Origin: Micromonospora sp. WMMD1128
GTDB lineage: Bacteria; Actinomycetota; Actinomycetes; Mycobacteriales; Micromonosporaceae
DNA: 64,000 nucleotides
Assembly (NCBI RefSeq): GCF_027497235.1
Contig: NZ_CP114902.1
Location: 1,501,501 to 1,565,500 of the forward strand
Direction of reading: 5' to 3'
Below the pieces are notes generated by a model. The model ran no database searches. It had not been told where the DNA came from and was given only the letters and a program-made list of their open reading frames with translations. Positions 1-9,219 of the stretch are shown piece after piece (the stretch's first letter is position 1; each line of letters opens with the position of its first letter). The position numbers and the translations under genes are program-made.

Positions 1-166
1 GGAGACACCACAGCAGCTCACCCTGGGTGCGCCGGAGCGCGGCTGGCGGGAGGCGGAGGCGGCGGCCGACGCGGCGGCTGCCCGTTTCGGGCGATCCGTC
101 ATAGGTCCGGCCAGTCTTCTCGGGCGGCGTGATAAGCACCGAGTCGAAAAACCGACCCGGCCGTAG
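1..166 (+). CDS. dinB: DNA polymerase IV, C-terminal end (5' truncated by window)
   Basis: The window opens inside this gene. The frame beginning at base 2 reads ...QQLTLGAPERGWREAEAAA..., then RFGRSVIGPASLLGRRD, and stops at 164-166. This matches the little-finger tail of Y-family DNA polymerase IV, where a W-R-x-A-E-x-A-x-D-x-I/A-x-x-R-F-G stretch followed by G-P-A-S-L-L closes the protein. The enzyme does error-prone translesion synthesis. Only about 54 residues are present, so the catalytic palm is outside the window and the call rests on the tail alone. Confidence 0.72.
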   Translation, partial: ETPQQLTLGAPERGWREAEAAADAAAARFGRSVIGPASLLGRRDKHRVEKPTRP

Positions 167-199
167 GTCGTCCCGCTTTCCGACGCGCGAGCACCCTCG

Positions 200-205
200 T
201 AGACT
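200..205 (+). promoter_or_regulatory. candidate -10 box for the DUF3040 gene
   Basis: TAGACT matches the actinobacterial -10 consensus TANNNT and lies between the dinB stop and the DUF3040 gene. It predicts a start near 212 and a leader of about 70 bases. No convincing -35 is visible. Confidence 0.35.
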
Positions 206-281
206 TGCGGGTAAGCAGCCGGTTGGCTGCCACGGTCTGTCGGCCCGACCGGGCCGACCAACGTGACCGGGGAGGAGTGCC

Positions 282-686
282 GTGCCGCTCTCGGAGCACG
301 AGCAGCGGCTGTTCGAGCAGATCGAGCAGTCGCTTGCCGAGGATCCCAAGTTCGCCTCGGCTGTGCGCGCCAGCGACCCGCGTTTCCACGCGCGGCGTCG
401 CGTGCTCGTCGCTGCCGGCGTGGTCGTCGTTGGTCTGGCCCTGTTGATTTACGGGGTCGTGATCAAGATTCCTGCGGTGGCCGTGGCGGGCTTCGTCGTC
501 ATGCTGGCCTCGTCGGGCTACGCGGTGCAGTCGCACCGCCGGTCCCAGACGCCCGACCTGCACGTGGTGGGCGGCACAACGACAAGCCGGCGTCGTCCCC
601 GTGGCCGCAGCAGCGGCGGCCGTCGGGGCTCCTTCCTCGACCGGATGGAGGACCGTTGGCGGCAGCGCCCGGAGGGCCACCGCTGA
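282..686 (+). CDS. DUF3040 family small membrane protein
   Basis: A 134-residue protein starting with GTG behind a strong GGAGGAG site at 271-277. The N-terminal MPLSEHEQRLFEQIEQSL motif followed by a short Asp/Phe-rich stretch is the signature of DUF3040 proteins, common in actinobacteria. Two adjacent membrane segments lie at roughly residues 43-60 and 63-80; the tail is Arg/Gly/Ser rich and ends in a basic amphipathic stretch. In many actinobacteria DUF3040 genes lie near dinB and the division cluster, as here. The function is unknown. Confidence 0.85.
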   Translation: MPLSEHEQRLFEQIEQSLAEDPKFASAVRASDPRFHARRRVLVAAGVVVVGLALLIYGVVIKIPAVAVAGFVVMLASSGYAVQSHRRSQTPDLHVVGGTTTSRRRPRGRSSGGRRGSFLDRMEDRWRQRPEGHR

Positions 687-723
687 CCGCGATCCACCGC
701 TGACCGAGGCGGGCCGCGACGGA

Positions 724-749
724 CGCCTGCCGGCGTGTGCCGGCAGGCG
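724..749. terminator. hairpin between convergent genes
   Basis: A perfect 11-bp stem (724-734 with 739-749) with a 4-base loop lies in the 122-bp gap between the DUF3040 gene and the convergent transglutaminase gene. There is no T-tract, as is common for GC-rich actinobacterial terminators. It could stop transcription from both sides. Confidence 0.55.
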
Positions 750-808
750 CACTCCCCGCGCGCCCTCCCGTCCCCTCCCCGTCCTCCCCTGATTCACTGG
801 GGGGTGGG

Positions 809-3262
809 TCAGCGGGCCAGCAGGCGACGGGGATTCCAGCGCAGCAGCCGCTGCCGTACCTGACCGGTGGTGATGACCAAGCGGGCCGACCGCTCGGCCA
901 GGGCGGTCCGCCACCGGATCAGCACCGACGGCGGCAGCACCGCCGCCAGCAGCCGGGTCCGCCGGCTCGCGCCGGCCGCGAGAGCCCCGCGTACCGTCCG
1001 CAGCGCCGGCTGCAACTCCGCGCCGGTCAGCGGGTCCCGGGCGTAGCGGGCCCGCTCCTCGGCGCGGCCCAGCAGTCGTACCCCGGTGGCCGCGCCCGCG
1101 TCCTCGACCAGCGCCTCCCGGGCCAACCGCTCCGCGGTCGCCCGCGGGGTCTCCGTGCCGTCCACCGGGACGTGGAAGTCGACAAGCGTGTCCAGCAACT
1201 CGTCCCAGACGGCGTGCGCGTCGGCGCGGGCCGCCTCGGCGTCCACCCCGACCACCACCTCGCGGGTCTCGCCCCGCTGCCCGGGCACGGTCACGGCGGT
1301 GGCCGCCGGCACGGTCGCCCGGACCCGGCGCCGGCGGCGAAGCGCCGAGCGGCGCAGGGCCGGTACGGCGAGCAACGCCAGCAGGGCGAGCGCCCCGGCC
1401 AGCCACCACGGCCAGACCGGCGCCCGCCGGGTCGGCCCGCTCTCGCCGAGCGCCAGACCCTGGTCGGCGTCCTTGTCCAGGCGGTCCGGCTCGTTCGGGC
1501 CGGCGGACGGGTCGACCCCACCGGGTGCGGCGCTGCTGCCGGGCGCGGGGGCGTTCTCCTCCGGGGCGTTCGTGTCCGGCGCCCAGGACGACCGGACCGC
1601 ACCCGGGATGCTCGCCGCCGGGGTGGCGTCGAACGGCACCCAGCCGATGCCGCCGAAGTAGACCTCGGTCCAGGCGTGCAGGTTCTGGTTGGTGAGCACG
1701 TAGGTACCGCCGTCGACGTTGCTGCCGTTGGTGAACCCGACCGCCACCCGGGCCGGTACGCCGGCCTCCCGGACCAGCCAGGCCATCGCCGCGGCGTACT
1801 GCTGGCAGTAACCCACCTTGGTGGCGAGGAAGTCGGTGATGTCATCCCCGCTGCTGCCGTTGCGGGTGGACAGCGCGTAGGTGAAGCCGTTCTCCACCGA
1901 GAAGTAGTCGTAGACCGCCCGCACCTTGTCGTAGTCGGTCTGCTTGCCCTTGACCAACTGCTTGACCAGCCGCTCGACGGCCGGCACGGACGGCCTGGCG
2001 GTCTGCAGCGTCATGATCCGGCTGTCCGAGGGGAGGGACGGCGCGGCGCGCAGCGCCGACGGGCTGAACGTCGACCGCACGTAGTCGAAGGAGTAGCGCT
2101 TGCCCCGGGCGTTCTCCCGGTTGGAGAACACGACCTGCTGGTTCGGGTCGTACAGCCAGTAGTTGCTGAGGTCGTCGGTGTCGACCGGCTCGGCGTAGAC
2201 CGGCAACAGCGGCATGTTCAGGTTCTTGGTCACCTCGACGGTGGCCCGGTAGCGCTGCTGCTCGACCCCGCGGGGCGCGCGCTCGCCCGGGTCGGGCAGG
2301 CCACGGGTGACCGCCCGGCCGGTGGGCACCCGCGCCTGGAAGCCGTTCGGCCGCAGGTCGTCCACCACGCCGAGGCGCAGATAGAACGGGTCGGGCTCGT
2401 TGGTGGTGACCTTGACCAGGTCGAACCGCTCGCTCTGGTTGAGCTGACCGCTGAGCGCGGCGAACAGGTCGACCCGGCCCGGGCTGCCGCCCTGACCGGG
2501 CCGGCCGTTGCCGTCGCCGTTGCCGGCGCCGACGGTGCTCATCAGGCCGCCGGTCATCCCCGGTACGGCCAGCGGCACCGCCACCGCCACCGCCACCCCG
2601 ACCACGGCCAGCCGGCGGCCGGCCGCGGCCAACGGCGACGCCTCCCAGACGTCGACGTCACGCCCCTCGCCGGTGAACCGGCGACCGAACCGGCGCACCC
2701 GGTCGACGTTGTCGGTGACCAACAGCCACAGGTAGCCGGCGGCGCCCACCACGAACGGGGTGGCGGGGACGCTGTCCACGTAGACCGCCACCGGCACCGA
2801 GTAGATGGCCAGCATCGGCAGCCCGGCCAGCGCCGGCCGGCGCAGCCCGACCGCGAGCACGTCCACCACCACGGCCACCGCGCCGATGCCGAGCACGGCC
2901 AGGAAGAGCAGCGAGTCGACGTCGGGCACCTCGACGCCGTACGTGCGCATGTCCTCGAGCGAGGACGAGAGCAGGTCACCGAAGTGGACGAACGTGGCCG
3001 GGGTGGGCACGAACGCGAACACCTCGGTGCCACCCGGGAAGACCCACGTCAGGCCCAGGGTCAGGCCACCCAGCATGGCCAGCAGCTGACCCCACAGCGG
3101 GGCCCGGCCCAGCCGGCTCAGCGCCGCCGCGCCGGCCACCACGGAGACCACGATGGCCGCCTGGACCAGCCACGTCCAGCGTTCGAAGATCGCCGACAGC
3201 GGGGCCGCCGACAGCAGGGTCGCCGCCGCGGCGACGAAGCCGATGTTGCGGTGCGGGGTCAC
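809..3262 (-). CDS. TgpA-like membrane transglutaminase
   Basis: An 817-residue membrane protein starting at GTG 3262 behind AGAGG, the last gene of a moxR-DUF58-transglutaminase operon. About six N-terminal membrane segments (DUF3488) precede an extracytoplasmic transglutaminase core with the Cys-His-Asp triad visible: GYCQQYAAAMAW (Cys near 484), LHAWTEVYF (His near 528) and VPFDATP (Asp near 543). A further membrane segment near residue 625 is followed by a cytoplasmic DUF4129-like tail. The family is linked to cell-envelope functions in other bacteria; the substrate is unknown. Confidence 0.88.
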   Translation of the reverse strand: MTPHRNIGFVAAAATLLSAAPLSAIFERWTWLVQAAIVVSVVAGAAALSRLGRAPLWGQLLAMLGGLTLGLTWVFPGGTEVFAFVPTPATFVHFGDLLSSSLEDMRTYGVEVPDVDSLLFLAVLGIGAVAVVVDVLAVGLRRPALAGLPMLAIYSVPVAVYVDSVPATPFVVGAAGYLWLLVTDNVDRVRRFGRRFTGEGRDVDVWEASPLAAAGRRLAVVGVAVAVAVPLAVPGMTGGLMSTVGAGNGDGNGRPGQGGSPGRVDLFAALSGQLNQSERFDLVKVTTNEPDPFYLRLGVVDDLRPNGFQARVPTGRAVTRGLPDPGERAPRGVEQQRYRATVEVTKNLNMPLLPVYAEPVDTDDLSNYWLYDPNQQVVFSNRENARGKRYSFDYVRSTFSPSALRAAPSLPSDSRIMTLQTARPSVPAVERLVKQLVKGKQTDYDKVRAVYDYFSVENGFTYALSTRNGSSGDDITDFLATKVGYCQQYAAAMAWLVREAGVPARVAVGFTNGSNVDGGTYVLTNQNLHAWTEVYFGGIGWVPFDATPAASIPGAVRSSWAPDTNAPEENAPAPGSSAAPGGVDPSAGPNEPDRLDKDADQGLALGESGPTRRAPVWPWWLAGALALLALLAVPALRRSALRRRRRVRATVPAATAVTVPGQRGETREVVVGVDAEAARADAHAVWDELLDTLVDFHVPVDGTETPRATAERLAREALVEDAGAATGVRLLGRAEERARYARDPLTGAELQPALRTVRGALAAGASRRTRLLAAVLPPSVLIRWRTALAERSARLVITTGQVRQRLLRWNPRRLLAR

Positions 3263-3277
3263 CTGACCACCTCTCGG

Positions 3278-4576
3278 TTATCGCATGCCGCCGGCGACCG
3301 TCTCGGCCAGCGCCGCCCGCAGGGCGAAGCCCTGGGAACCGCGGCCGGCCTGCGGCCACAGCGCCGGCAGCCGGTTGCCGTGCTCCACCCCGATCACCCG
3401 CCAGCCGCTCTGCAGCAGGGCGAGCGCGGAGCTGCCGTGTGCCCGCTCCGCCTCGGCCCGTGCCTTCGGCGGCAGGTTCAGCCAGGTGTTGCTGTCGAGC
3501 AGGAACGCCACGCAGGTGGCGCCGTTGCCACGCAGCCCGGCCAGCAGCTCCGCCTCGGCGTCGCCGAGCGTGCCGAGGAGCGCGATGATCAGGCCGCCGT
3601 CGGCCCGCTGCCGAACCTGCTGCACAAGCGTGGTGATCTCGCCCCGCCGGTCGAGGTGCACCTCGGCCAGGTGGTCGAGGAGCAACCCGTCGCCGCCGGC
3701 CTCGGTGGCGCCGACGTCGGTGCCGGCGCCGGTGACCAGGCGCAGCTTGTAGCCGGCCTGACGCAGGTGCACGGCGATGCTGGCGGCGGCGGAGACGGCC
3801 CACTCGAAGCTGGCCGTCGGGCCCTCGCCCCGGTGGCCGGCGGCCCGGGTGTCGAGCACCACGGTCGCCCGGCTCTCCCACGGCTGTTCCTCGCGGCGCA
3901 CCATCAGCTCGCCGGTGCGGGCGGTCGACTTCCAGTGCACCCGGCGCAGGTCGTCGCCCATCCGGTATTCCCGGGTGGCGGCGTCGTCCTCGCCGTGCAC
4001 CGCCACCGAACGCGCGCGGCTGTCGCCGCTGCCGGCGTACTCGCCCGGCAACCGCACCGCGGGCAGCGGGGTGACCTGCGGGATCACGGTGAGGTGGTCG
4101 GTGCTGGGGAAGGACCGGGTCAGCTCGCACAGCCCGAACGGGTCGGTCAGCCGGATCACCAGCGGACCCACGTCGTAGCGGCCCCGCACGTCGGCGCGGA
4201 CCGTGTACGCCACGGAGCTGGCCTGGTGCGCGCCGAGTCGCTCCAGCACCACCCGGGGCCGGCTGCCCAACGCGTAGGGCAGCCGGTCCTCCAGCAGCAG
4301 CGTGCCGGTGGGCAGCCGGGACAGGTTCTGCAGCCGCAGCACCACCCGGGAACTGGCCCCGACCGGCACCCGGTGCGGTTCGAGCGTGCGGTTGCAGGCC
4401 AGCTTGTAGCGGCTGCGCCCGACGTACGCGGCCGCGAGCAGCGGCAGGACGGCGAGCAGGACGGCCACCCGGAGCAGGTCCTTCTCGCCGAGGATGCCGG
4501 CGGAGATCGCGGCGGCGACCGCCGCCGCCAGGAAGGAGCGGCCGCGGGTGGTCAGCCCGCGCAGGCCGTCACGCAC
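3278..4576 (-). CDS. DUF58 domain protein
   Basis: A 432-residue protein with N-terminal membrane segments (about residues 10-55) and a C-terminal DUF58 domain that resembles von Willebrand factor A folds. The family hallmark DDLRRVHWKSTARTGELMVR is present near the middle. GTG start at 4576; its stop lies 15 bases before the transglutaminase start, and the upstream moxR gene ends 1 base before it, so translation is probably coupled. With MoxR and TgpA it forms the common MoxR-DUF58-transglutaminase trio, thought to act as a chaperone-like membrane system. Confidence 0.88.
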   Translation of the reverse strand: MRDGLRGLTTRGRSFLAAAVAAAISAGILGEKDLLRVAVLLAVLPLLAAAYVGRSRYKLACNRTLEPHRVPVGASSRVVLRLQNLSRLPTGTLLLEDRLPYALGSRPRVVLERLGAHQASSVAYTVRADVRGRYDVGPLVIRLTDPFGLCELTRSFPSTDHLTVIPQVTPLPAVRLPGEYAGSGDSRARSVAVHGEDDAATREYRMGDDLRRVHWKSTARTGELMVRREEQPWESRATVVLDTRAAGHRGEGPTASFEWAVSAAASIAVHLRQAGYKLRLVTGAGTDVGATEAGGDGLLLDHLAEVHLDRRGEITTLVQQVRQRADGGLIIALLGTLGDAEAELLAGLRGNGATCVAFLLDSNTWLNLPPKARAEAERAHGSSALALLQSGWRVIGVEHGNRLPALWPQAGRGSQGFALRAALAETVAGGMR

Positions 4577-4577
4577 G

Positions 4578-5630
4578 TCACGGCCTCCGCGGCTCGTACG
4601 GCCCGCGGCCGTTGCCGCTCCCGGGCCGGGTGTCGTACGGGGAACGCTGCCGGTCGTGCGGCAGCGGCAGGCGGTGCACCAGTTCGGCCACGATCGCGTC
4701 GGTGGTACGCCGGGCCAGCTGCGCGTCCGCGGTCGGGATGATGCGGTGCGCCAGCACCGGCACCGCCAGGGTCTGGAGGTCGTCCGGAAGGACGTAGTCG
4801 CGGCCCTCCAGGGCGGCCACCGCGCGGGCCGTGCGCAGCAGTTGCAGGGTGGCCCGCGGGGACGCGCCGAGTCGCAGGTCGGGCGCCTCGCGGGTGGCGG
4901 TCACCAGGTCGATGGCGTACTGCTTGACGGCGTCGGCGACGTGCACCTGACGGACGTGGCCGATCAGCCGGCGCATGGTGGCCGCGTCGGCGACCGGCCG
5001 CAGCGCCGGCAGCGGGTCGGTGGCGCCGTGCCCGTCGAGCATGGCCAGCTCGGCGCTCGGGTCCGGGTAGCCCATCGCGATGCGGGCGGTGAACCGGTCC
5101 CGCTGCGCCTCGGGCAGCGGGTAGGTCCCCTCCATCTCGATCGGGTTCTGCGTCGCGATCACCATGAACGGGGTCTGGAGCTGGTAGGTCACCCCGTCGA
5201 CGGTGACCTGCCGTTCCTCCATGCACTCGAGCAGGGCCGACTGGGTCTTCGGCGAGGCCCGGTTGATCTCGTCGCCGACCACCAGGTTGGCGAAGACCGC
5301 GCCCGGGCGGAACTCGAAGTCGTGGGTCTCCTGGTTGTAGACGCTCACACCGGTGACGTCGCTGGGCAGGAGGTCGGGGGTGAACTGGATGCGGCGGACC
5401 GAGCAGTCGATGGAGCGGGCCATCGCCTTGGCGAGCTTGGTCTTGCCGACGCCGGGAACGTCTTCGATGAGGAGGTGGCCCTCGGCCAGCAGCACCGCCA
5501 GGGCGAGCCGGACGGTGGCCGTCTTGCCCGCGATGACCTGCTCGATGTTGGCCACGACGGCTTCGCTGGCGGCACGGAACTCGTCGTGCGGCAGCAGACC
5601 GCCCACCTCGTCCCAGGTCTGTTGTGTCAC
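4578..5630 (-). CDS. MoxR-family AAA+ ATPase
   Basis: A 350-residue ATPase. Walker A is DVPGVGKTKLAKAMARS, Walker B is LVVGDEINRASPKTQSALLE and the sensor region is MVIATQNPIEMEGTYPLPEAQ, all typical of MoxR. I place the start at GTG 5630 (VTQQTWDEV), because AGGAGGAGG lies just upstream; the frame stays open another 33 codons upstream without family similarity. First gene of the leftward operon with DUF58 and the transglutaminase. MoxR ATPases act as chaperones that assemble or activate VWA-type partners, here probably the DUF58 protein. Confidence 0.9.
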   Translation of the reverse strand: MTQQTWDEVGGLLPHDEFRAASEAVVANIEQVIAGKTATVRLALAVLLAEGHLLIEDVPGVGKTKLAKAMARSIDCSVRRIQFTPDLLPSDVTGVSVYNQETHDFEFRPGAVFANLVVGDEINRASPKTQSALLECMEERQVTVDGVTYQLQTPFMVIATQNPIEMEGTYPLPEAQRDRFTARIAMGYPDPSAELAMLDGHGATDPLPALRPVADAATMRRLIGHVRQVHVADAVKQYAIDLVTATREAPDLRLGASPRATLQLLRTARAVAALEGRDYVLPDDLQTLAVPVLAHRIIPTADAQLARRTTDAIVAELVHRLPLPHDRQRSPYDTRPGSGNGRGPYEPRRP

Positions 5631-5824
5631 GGGCCTCCTCCTCGTCGCCGGAACGGCAGCTCTGTATAGAGCACCTGGACCCGCCGTTGGGTTCGCGACG
5701 CCGAGCCTCGTCTGCCGCACGCATCTCACTGGCCTCTCAGGCTAACCATGTTTCTCGTCAACGCCGACTCCCGCAGGTGGTCGGTCGGTTACACCCGGAA
5801 TATTCGCCGGACGGGGGATCGGGG

Positions 5825-5830
5825 TACACT
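5825..5830 (+). promoter_or_regulatory. -10 box of the leuS leader transcript
   Basis: TACACT fits TANNNT and is followed by 7 bases and then the ATG of the leader peptide ORF. This is the spacing of a leaderless transcript. The -35 region is not well conserved. Confidence 0.5.
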
Positions 5831-5837
5831 GCCGGGC

Positions 5838-5876
5838 ATGGCCGGAGTGTTCCTGCTTCTTACCGAGCCGTGCTGA
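5838..5876 (+). CDS. leucine leader peptide of leuS (12 residues)
   Basis: ATG at 5838 opens MAGVFLLLTEPC and stops at 5874-5876. Three leucine codons in a row (CTG CTT CTT) include two CTT codons, which are rare in this GC-rich genome. The stop codon lies at the top of the left arm of a hairpin (5867-5901), which is followed by an intrinsic terminator and then leuS. This is the layout of a ribosome-mediated attenuator sensing charged leucyl-tRNA. The peptide itself probably has no function beyond being translated. It begins 7 bases downstream of a -10 box and has no ribosome binding site. Confidence 0.65.
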   Translation: MAGVFLLLTEPC

Positions 5877-5901
5877 TGCGCTGAACGCGCGACAGCACGG
5901 C
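5867..5901 (+). promoter_or_regulatory. pause/anti-terminator region hairpin of leuS attenuator
   Basis: An 8-bp perfect outer stem (5867-5874 with 5894-5901) encloses a second stem (5877-5881 with 5887-5891). The left arm overlaps the last codons of the leader peptide, so a ribosome stalled at the Leu codons (5853-5861) would cover part of it and free the right arm. I infer that the freed right arm interferes with the terminator; 5895-5898 can pair with 5912-5915 in the terminator loop, but the exact alternative fold is not settled. Confidence 0.5.
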
Positions 5902-5902
5902 C

Positions 5903-5928
5903 GCCCCTCCTGTGCGAGGGGCTTTTTT
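5903..5928 (+). terminator. intrinsic terminator of leuS attenuator
   Basis: Perfect 7-bp GC-rich stem (5903-5909 with 5916-5922), 6-base loop and six T at 5923-5928. A T-tailed terminator 52 bases in front of the leuS start, after a Leu-rich leader ORF, only makes sense as conditional termination. Confidence 0.75.
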
Positions 5929-5980
5929 GTGCCCGCAGCAGACCTCCCACCACCCGAGACGAACGCGCCGAGGAGACGCC

Positions 5981-8821
5981 ATGAGTGAGGCAGCCGCACC
6001 GGCCACCGACATCCCCCCGTTCCGGTACACCGCCGCCCTGGCCGACGAGATCGAGCACCGCTGGCAGGAGACCTGGGCGCGGGAGGGCACCTTCCACGCG
6101 CCGAACCCGACCGGCCCGCTGGCCGATCCGGACCACCCCCGCGCGGGCGCCGAGAAGCTGTACGTGCTGGACATGTTCCCCTACCCGTCGGGCGCCGGCC
6201 TGCACGTCGGCCACCCGCTGGGCTACATCGGCACCGACTGCTACGCCCGCTACCAGCGGATGTCCGGGCGCAACGTGCTGCACGCGATGGGCTTCGACGC
6301 GTTCGGCCTGCCCGCCGAGCAGTACGCGGTGCAGACCGGCACCCACCCCCGCGCCACCACCGTGCAGAACATCGAGCGGTACCGGGCGCAGCTGCGCCGG
6401 CTGGGGCTGGGCCACGACGAGCGGCGGTCGGTGGCGACCATCGACACCGACTTCTACCGCTGGACCCAGTGGATCTTCCTGCAGGTCTTCAACTCCTGGT
6501 ACGACACGGACGCGAAGAAGGCCCGGCCGGTCGCCGAGCTGATCGCCGAGTTCGAGGGCGGGAACCGGCCCACCCCGGACGGCCGCCCGTGGGCCGAGCT
6601 GACCGTGGCCGAGCGCCGCCGCGTCGTCGACGACCACCGGCTGGCGTACGTCTCGGAGGCGCCGGTGAACTGGTGCCCGGGCCTGGGCACCGTGCTGGCC
6701 AACGAGGAGGTCACCGCCGACGGCCGCTCCGAGCGCGGCAACTTCCCGGTCTTCAAGCGCAACCTGAAGCAGTGGATGATGCGGATCACCGCGTACGGCG
6801 ACCGGCTGCTGGACGACCTGGACACGCTGGACTGGCCGGAGCCGATCAAGTTGCAGCAGCGCAACTGGATCGGCCGGTCCACCGGCGCGCACATCGACTT
6901 CCCGACCGACGCCGCCCCGGTCCGGGTGTTCACCACCCGCCCGGACACGATCTTCGGCGCCACCTACATGGTGCTGGCGCCCGAGCACGAGCTGGTCGAC
7001 GTGCTGGCGCCGGCCGCCTGGCCGGAGGGGACGAAGGACGCCTGGACCGGTGGGCACGGCAGCCCGCGCGAGGCCGTCGAGGCGTACCGCAAGGCCGCCG
7101 CGGCCAAGACGGACGTCGAGCGGCAGGCGGACAGCAAGGAGAAGACGGGCGTCTTCGTCGGCGCGTACGCGACGAACCCGGTGACCGGCGGGCGAATCCC
7201 GATCTTCATCGCCGACTACGTGCTGGCCGGCTACGGCACCGGCGCGATCATGGCGGTGCCCGCCCAGGACGAGCGGGACTGGGCCTTCGCCGAGGTCTTC
7301 GACCTGCCGATCGTGCGCACCGTGGCCCCGCCGGAGGGCTTCGACGGCAAGGCGTTCACCGGCGACGGCCCGGCGGTCAACAGCGCGGCGCCGGAGCGGG
7401 GCATCGACCTGGACGGCCTGGGGGTGGCCGACGCCAAGGCGCGGATCATCGAGTGGCTGGAGGCGAACGGGCACGGCGCGGGCGCGGTCACCTGGCGACT
7501 GCGCGACTGGCTGTTCTCCCGGCAGCGCTACTGGGGCGAGCCGTTCCCGATCGTCTACGACGAGACCGGGGCGCCGATCGCGCTGCCGGAGTCGATGCTG
7601 CCGGTCGAACTGCCCGAGGTGGACGACTTCTCGCCGAAGACGTTCGACCCGGAGGACGCCGCCAGCAACCCGGAGACCCCGCTGTCGCGGCGACGCGACT
7701 GGGTGGAGGTGGAGTTGGACCTGGGTGACGGGCCGAAGCGCTACACCCGGGAGACGAACGTGATGCCGCAGTGGGCCGGCTCCTGCTGGTACGAGCTGCG
7801 TTACCTGGACCCGACCGACTCGCGGCGGTTTGCCGACCCGGCGAACGAGGCGTACTGGATGGGCCCGCAGCGACCCGGCGACTGCGGCGGCACCGACCTG
7901 TACGTCGGCGGCCAGGAGCATGCCGTGCTGCACCTGCTGTACGCCCGCTTCTGGCACAAGGTGCTGTTCGACCTGGGGCACGTCTCGTCGTTCGAGCCGT
8001 TCCGCAAGCTGTTCAACCAGGGCATGATCCAGGCGTACGCGTTCGTCGACCCGCGCGGCGCCTACGTGCCCGCCGAGGAGGTCGTCGAGGTCGACGGCCG
8101 GTGGTTCCACGGCGAGAACGAGGTCCGGCGCGAGTACGGCAAAATGGGCAAGTCGCTGAAGAACGTGGTCACCCCGGACGACATGTGCGCGGCGTACGGC
8201 GCCGACACGTTCCGGGTGTACGAGATGTCGATGGGTCCGCTGGAGGTGTCCCGCCCGTGGGAGACCCGGGCGGTGGTCGGCTCCTACCGTTTCCTGCAGC
8301 GGGTCTGGCGCACCGTCGTCGACGAGCAGACCGGCGGGCCTCGCGTCACCGACGCCCCCGCCGACGAGGCGACCCGGCGGCTGCTGCACAAGGTCGTCGA
8401 CGGGGTCCGCGCCGACATGGACGGGATCCGATTCAACACCGCCATCGCCAAACTGATCGAGCTGACCAACGGCCTGACCCGGCTGGCCGAGACGCCGCGT
8501 GAGGTGGCCGAGCCGCTGGTGCTGATGGTCGCCCCGTTCGCCCCGCACGTCGCCGAGGAACTGTGGCGCCGGCTGGGCCACGACACCTCACTGGCGTACG
8601 CGGACTTCCCGGTGGCCGATCCGGCGCTGCTGGTGGCCGAGTCGGTGACCTACCCGGTGCAGGTCAACGGCAAGGTGCGCGGCCGGGTGGAGGTGCCGGC
8701 CGACGCGCCCGAGGACGCGGTCCGCGCGGCGGCGCTGGAGGCGGTGGCCGGCGCGCTGGCCGGCAAGGAGCCGCGCAAGGTGATCGTGGTGAAGGGACGG
8801 ATGGTCTCGGTCGTCGCCTGA
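5981..8821 (+). CDS. leuS: leucyl-tRNA synthetase
   Basis: A class I synthetase of 946 residues charging tRNA-Leu. The HIGH-type motif is HVGH at 75-78 (after [10 protein letters not shown]) and the KMSKS-type motif is KMGKS at 721-725. Between them lies a CP1 editing domain, then the catalytic core resumes with [14 protein letters not shown], and the C-terminal anticodon-binding and VNGKVRG segments close the protein. I choose ATG 5981 ([10 protein letters not shown]) because AGGAGA at 5971-5976 is well placed; the frame is open 23 codons further upstream, but that part overlaps the terminator. Expression is probably controlled by the leucine attenuator upstream. Confidence 0.97.
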   Translation: MSEAAAPATDIPPFRYTAALADEIEHRWQETWAREGTFHAPNPTGPLADPDHPRAGAEKLYVLDMFPYPSGAGLHVGHPLGYIGTDCYARYQRMSGRNVLHAMGFDAFGLPAEQYAVQTGTHPRATTVQNIERYRAQLRRLGLGHDERRSVATIDTDFYRWTQWIFLQVFNSWYDTDAKKARPVAELIAEFEGGNRPTPDGRPWAELTVAERRRVVDDHRLAYVSEAPVNWCPGLGTVLANEEVTADGRSERGNFPVFKRNLKQWMMRITAYGDRLLDDLDTLDWPEPIKLQQRNWIGRSTGAHIDFPTDAAPVRVFTTRPDTIFGATYMVLAPEHELVDVLAPAAWPEGTKDAWTGGHGSPREAVEAYRKAAAAKTDVERQADSKEKTGVFVGAYATNPVTGGRIPIFIADYVLAGYGTGAIMAVPAQDERDWAFAEVFDLPIVRTVAPPEGFDGKAFTGDGPAVNSAAPERGIDLDGLGVADAKARIIEWLEANGHGAGAVTWRLRDWLFSRQRYWGEPFPIVYDETGAPIALPESMLPVELPEVDDFSPKTFDPEDAASNPETPLSRRRDWVEVELDLGDGPKRYTRETNVMPQWAGSCWYELRYLDPTDSRRFADPANEAYWMGPQRPGDCGGTDLYVGGQEHAVLHLLYARFWHKVLFDLGHVSSFEPFRKLFNQGMIQAYAFVDPRGAYVPAEEVVEVDGRWFHGENEVRREYGKMGKSLKNVVTPDDMCAAYGADTFRVYEMSMGPLEVSRPWETRAVVGSYRFLQRVWRTVVDEQTGGPRVTDAPADEATRRLLHKVVDGVRADMDGIRFNTAIAKLIELTNGLTRLAETPREVAEPLVLMVAPFAPHVAEELWRRLGHDTSLAYADFPVADPALLVAESVTYPVQVNGKVRGRVEVPADAPEDAVRAAALEAVAGALAGKEPRKVIVVKGRMVSVVA

Positions 8822-9219
8822 CCTCGCCGTCTTCGAGGCTCGGTCCGGCTGGTATGGCCGGGGCGGCGGCCGAGCCGTCGAGGGCTGACGGACGGCTGCG
8901 GCGACGAGGACTGGACGGACCGGCCGGGTCGGAAAGGGGTCTGCGGCGCCTACAAACTTGATGACGTGAATGACTCGCTCCTCCGCGATGGCAATCCACG
9001 TCCGTGCGGAGGCAGCCTGGCGTCCGTGCGGAGGCAACCACGCGCGTCCGCGCGGCTGAGTCATCTATGCCATCAAGTTTGTAGGCAACAGAGGAGGCAG
9101 GTCCGGACCGGACCGGAACGTGACATCGCGGGACTCAGCGGTGCGGCGAAGTGGGGGAAAGGTGGTCAGGCCGAGCGCGGCCTCGACCGCCGGTCAGCCG
9201 CTCGCCGGTGCCCGGCAGG
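8822..9219. other. 398-bp non-coding gap between leuS and the VTT-protein gene
   Basis: Convergent gap. It holds the 139-bp inverted-repeat element (8948-9086) and otherwise unremarkable GC-rich sequence. I see no gene in it. Confidence 0.7.
8948..9086. repeat. 139-bp element with 29-bp terminal inverted repeats
   Basis: Left end 8948-8976 and right end 9058-9086 are inverted copies matching at 25 of 29 positions; the first 16 bases match exactly (GCCTACAAACTTGATG). The interior has two direct copies of GTCCGTGCGGAGGCA (9000-9014 and 9022-9036) and a third related palindrome near 9046. The ends are far more AT-rich than the surroundings. No coding capacity. It could be a small miniature transposable element or a palindromic repeat. 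No clear target-site duplication flanks it. Confidence 0.6.

Noticed and set aside
737..4741. A 1334-codon plus-strand open frame
   Set aside because: It is antisense to the moxR-DUF58-transglutaminase operon, has no family similarity and is explained by the lack of AT-rich stops in GC-rich DNA.
5825..5930. T-box riboswitch upstream of leuS
   Set aside because: I find no T-box core sequence or specifier stem, the leader is too short, and a Leu-codon ORF explains the arrangement better.
5789..8581. A 930-codon minus-strand open frame
   Set aside because: Shadow of leuS; low-complexity His/Val/Arg/Gly-rich translation without recognisable domains.
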